Source: Spyradocola sp034113365 (GTDB lineage Bacteria; Bacillota; Clostridia; Christensenellales; UBA1750). Taken from it: DNA of 6,882 nucleotides. The position numbers and the translations under genes are program-made. This document shows, in pieces, positions 5,233-6,882 of this stretch. The notes under the pieces are model-generated. The model had not been told where the DNA came from and made no database searches. It saw only the letters and a list, made by a program, of their open reading frames with translations. The stretch spans positions 1 to 6,882 of the forward strand of contig JAXEXP010000043.1 in assembly GCA_034113365.1 (NCBI GenBank). The letters are read 5' to 3'. The first letter of the stretch is position 1. Each line of letters starts with the position of its first letter.

Positions 5233-5763
5233 ATGGATATGATGCGGAAGAGCGAATGGGCGCAGCTGGGCGGCCATGCGCTGGTGTTGCTGATGGGCGC
5301 CTATTTCATCTGGCAGAGGGATCAGGCGCTGGTGCAGATGGTGATCCTGCTGGCGCTGTGCCTCGCGGCGGCGGGCGTTGCCGGGCTGCTGCGCTGGGTG
5401 TTTGCAAAGCCCCGTCCCGATCCGATGTTCCTGGCCGGGCCGGTGTTCCTGCTGGTGGCGGCGCTGGTGATCTACCTGCTGCGCGTGCAGATCACGGGCG
5501 TGACGCCTGTGCTCATCGGCATCCTGAGCCTGGGCGCGGGCATCGTGCAGTGCTTCTCGGTGCTGCGCACGGCGCATCTGCGCCTGCCCTGGTGGTGGCT
5601 GCACCTGCCCACGGCGGCGCTGTGGCTGCTGTTCGGCATCCTGGTGCTCACGGGCACCATCAACCTCAACGCGGTGTTCATGCTGGTTGTGGGCATTTTC
5701 CTTGCGGTGTTCGGCGTGCTGGGCGTTGCCGAGAGCATCGCCGCGCTGTGCATGCGCAGATAG
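5233..5763 (+). CDS. Polytopic membrane protein, HdeD/DUF308-like
   Basis: A 176-residue integral membrane protein with about six hydrophobic segments (roughly 12-28, 33-56, 65-84, 88-110, 120-140, 145-170) and basic loops such as KPRPDP (59-64) and LRTAHLR (111-117). The even spacing of pairs of segments recalls the DUF308/HdeD group, but no diagnostic motif is seen, so the family is tentative and the function unknown. The ATG at 5233 follows AAAGGAGG with 9 bases of spacing. The next gene starts 22 bases after the stop, so the two form an operon. It is divergent from padR and could share its control region, though the palindrome lies well outside this promoter. Confidence 0.8.
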   Translation: MDMMRKSEWAQLGGHALVLLMGAYFIWQRDQALVQMVILLALCLAAAGVAGLLRWVFAKPRPDPMFLAGPVFLLVAALVIYLLRVQITGVTPVLIGILSLGAGIVQCFSVLRTAHLRLPWWWLHLPTAALWLLFGILVLTGTINLNAVFMLVVGIFLAVFGVLGVAESIAALCMRR

Positions 5764-5785
5764 ACGCGGAAACGGAGGGATCGGA

Positions 5786-6736
5786 ATGCAACAGAACAGA
5801 AGAACGGGCTTTGGCGCGCTGCTGACGCGCGGCTGGCGGCTGTGGTCGGGCAGCCTTGGCACGAGCTTTCCCGCGGTGCTGCTGTGCGGCGTGCTGCCCG
5901 CGCTGGTGATCGCGGTGGCGGGCTACTACTGCCTGCTGGTGGCCTTCCGCCCGGCGTTTCAGCTGCTGCAGACCATATTGCAGTCGCTGCTGACCTACGG
6001 CTTTGACGAGTGGGCCATCGGCGACGCGGTGAGCCGCGTGCTGGAGGACTTTGGCCTGATGGACCACGAGCAGATGCTGCGGCAGCTGCTGGGCTCCATG
6101 GGCACGCTGGTGGGCGTGGCGCTGATCTCGGTGCCGCTGCAGCTGGTGTCGTCTTACGTGCTGATGCCCATGGCGCAGGGCGCGGTGGCCGAGGCGCAGT
6201 CGCGGCTGTGGCACGGCGTGCGCGTGCCCTTCGGCGCGGCGTTTGCGGCGATACGCAGGCGCGCGGGCAGGCTGATGGTGCTCAACCTCGCGCTGCTGCT
6301 GGCCGAGCTTGGATTGTCCATTGTGCTGTCGGTGGTGTCGGCGCTCGTCGCGCTGCTGCCCGTGATGGGCCCCGCGGCGGTGACGGCGCTGGAGCTGGTG
6401 GCCGTGCTGCTGGTGATGGGCGTGCAGTCGCTGGTGTACCTGGTGGCCATCAACGAGGATCAGTGGCACTTCAATGCCATCGGCCTTGCGGTCAAGCGCT
6501 TCTTTACCGACTGGGCCTATGCCGCGGCGATGGCGGTCTACGGCGCGGTGCTGGTGGGCAGCCTGCTGCTGACGGTGCTGGCCGACCTGCTGCTGATGAC
6601 GCTGGCGCTGTTCCCGCCGGTGCTCACGGTATTGGCCATGGCCTTCCTCATGCCCCTTGCGATGAGCTTTGTCACCGCCGTCTACTACGACCAGAGGACG
6701 CGCGAGGGCTACGCGCCCGCGTGCGGAATTGAGTGA
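5786..6736 (+). CDS. Polytopic membrane protein, GDPD membrane-domain-like
   Basis: A 316-residue integral membrane protein. It opens with a short basic amphipathic stretch, QQNRRTGFGALLTRGWRLW (2-20). Hydrophobic segments follow at about 27-53, 105-130, 165-192, 197-222, 244-270 and 274-299, and it ends in the motif TAVYYDQRTREGY (297-309). That ending (YYD.R.R.EG) is typical of glycerophosphodiester phosphodiesterase membrane-domain proteins and related unnamed families of Gram-positive bacteria. No phosphodiesterase catalytic domain is attached, so an enzyme role is not supported; transport or envelope roles are guesses. The ATG at 5786 is preceded by GGAGG with 7 bases of spacing; the frame upstream is open only because it overlaps the previous gene. 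No terminator was found after the stop. Confidence 0.82.
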   Translation: MQQNRRTGFGALLTRGWRLWSGSLGTSFPAVLLCGVLPALVIAVAGYYCLLVAFRPAFQLLQTILQSLLTYGFDEWAIGDAVSRVLEDFGLMDHEQMLRQLLGSMGTLVGVALISVPLQLVSSYVLMPMAQGAVAEAQSRLWHGVRVPFGAAFAAIRRRAGRLMVLNLALLLAELGLSIVLSVVSALVALLPVMGPAAVTALELVAVLLVMGVQSLVYLVAINEDQWHFNAIGLAVKRFFTDWAYAAAMAVYGAVLVGSLLLTVLADLLLMTLALFPPVLTVLAMAFLMPLAMSFVTAVYYDQRTREGYAPACGIE

Positions 6737-6744
6737 AGCCGCCA

Positions 6745-6761
6745 AAAGCCTTCCCCTTGAG
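6745..6761 (+). repeat. Half of a CTTCCCCTTGAG hairpin repeat, cut off
   Basis: AAAGCCTTCCCCTTGAG matches the first half of a hairpin element I recall as common between genes in gut Clostridia, where GGGGAAGG should follow. Here the sequence switches at 6762 to AT-rich IS-like DNA. The 12-mer CTTCCCCTTGAG also occurs on the minus strand at 217-228. Identity with a described family is from memory. Confidence 0.45.
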
Positions 6762-6772
6762 TAAACACTGAT

Positions 6773-6800
6773 TTATCAAAAGAAAAGGAAGTAGTATAAT
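6773..6800 (+). promoter_or_regulatory. Transposase promoter in the IS left end
   Basis: TATAAT (6795-6800) is a perfect -10; TTATCA (6773-6778, 4 of 6) lies 16 bases upstream. The predicted start near 6807 leaves only about 12 bases before the ATG, including the ribosome binding site. Confidence 0.55.
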
Positions 6801-6818
6801 AGAACCGAGGTGAGAAAG

Positions 6819-6882
6819 ATGGAAAAGCAGATGAACTTCACAGAAATGGAGTATGGACAAAGGCAGCACCAAACGAAGCGGG
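6819..6882 (+). CDS. IS5-family transposase, N-terminal 21 codons (runs off window)
   Basis: The visible peptide MEKQMNFTEMEYGQRQHQTK continues with R and then leaves the window. It resembles the start of IS5-family DDE transposases, which have a (L/M)-x-F-x-(D/E)-x-E-(Y/F) block followed by an R/K-rich stretch and T-(K/R). In complete members the catalytic DDE residues lie far downstream, so activity cannot be judged. GAGGTGAG (6807-6814) precedes the ATG by a few bases. Codon use is clearly more A-rich than in the neighbouring operon, consistent with a transferred element. The insertion lies directly behind the plus-strand membrane operon. Confidence 0.75.
   Translation, partial: MEKQMNFTEMEYGQRQHQTKR

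Larger units (their letters stand above)
6762..6882 (+). mobile_element. Left end of an IS5-family insertion sequence (partial)
   Basis: An abrupt change to A-rich DNA follows the repeat fragment, with a compact promoter, ribosome binding site and transposase start within about 60 bases, as in a typical IS left end. The outer boundary is estimated from where the repeat stops; the terminal inverted repeat cannot be verified because the right end is outside the window. Confidence 0.65.

Noticed and set aside
5678..6745. 355-codon minus-strand frame opposite the second membrane protein
   Set aside because: The product is an H/Q/R-rich low-complexity shadow. The plus-strand gene has a good ribosome binding site and a membrane-protein pattern.

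Overview
The window suggests a GC-rich member of the Bacillota, probably a gut-type Clostridia (inferred). The reasons are strong AGGAGG-type ribosome binding sites, sigma-A type promoters, mostly G/C third codon positions, and families typical of that group: a CD3324-type small regulator, a PadR/DUF1700/DUF4097 cluster, and a clostridial IS5-type transposase. No rRNA, tRNA, CRISPR array or origin is visible.

Layout. Positions 1-333 hold no convincing gene. They contain a GGAACA-rich short repeat, two tandem 56-bp hairpin-bearing repeats, and a fragment of a CTTCCCCTTGAG-type repeat. Positions 334-1698 (minus) encode a MATE-family multidrug exporter with its own promoter. Positions 1781-1997 are AT-richer intergenic DNA with a possible plus-strand promoter, ending at a strong, probably bidirectional hairpin terminator (1998-2047). 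Next, all on the minus strand, come a GNAT acetyltransferase (2053-2457), a CD3324-family small HTH protein (2541-2801), and an unrecognised 40-residue ORF (2875-2997) with an excellent promoter and ribosome binding site.

Positions 3104-5054 (minus) form a compact operon: PadR repressor, DUF1700 membrane protein, DUF4097 beta-repeat protein. The genes overlap by 14 bp or abut directly (TAAATG). The promoter upstream is a perfect consensus (TTGACA, 17 bp, TATAAT), and its -10 box lies inside a perfect 10+5+10 palindrome. The simplest reading is an autorepressed envelope module: PadR binds the palindrome and controls itself and the two envelope proteins.

Divergently, on the plus strand, two polytopic membrane proteins (5233-5763 and 5786-6736) form a second operon with its own promoter. 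A minus-strand terminator lies between the two divergent promoters. After the second operon, the window enters a fragment of the same CTTCCCCTTGAG repeat, which breaks off halfway, and then the left end and first 21 codons of an IS5-family transposase. The most interesting points are the PadR operator/promoter, the unannotated 40-residue ORF, the insulating terminator, and the apparent IS insertion into a repeat hairpin.
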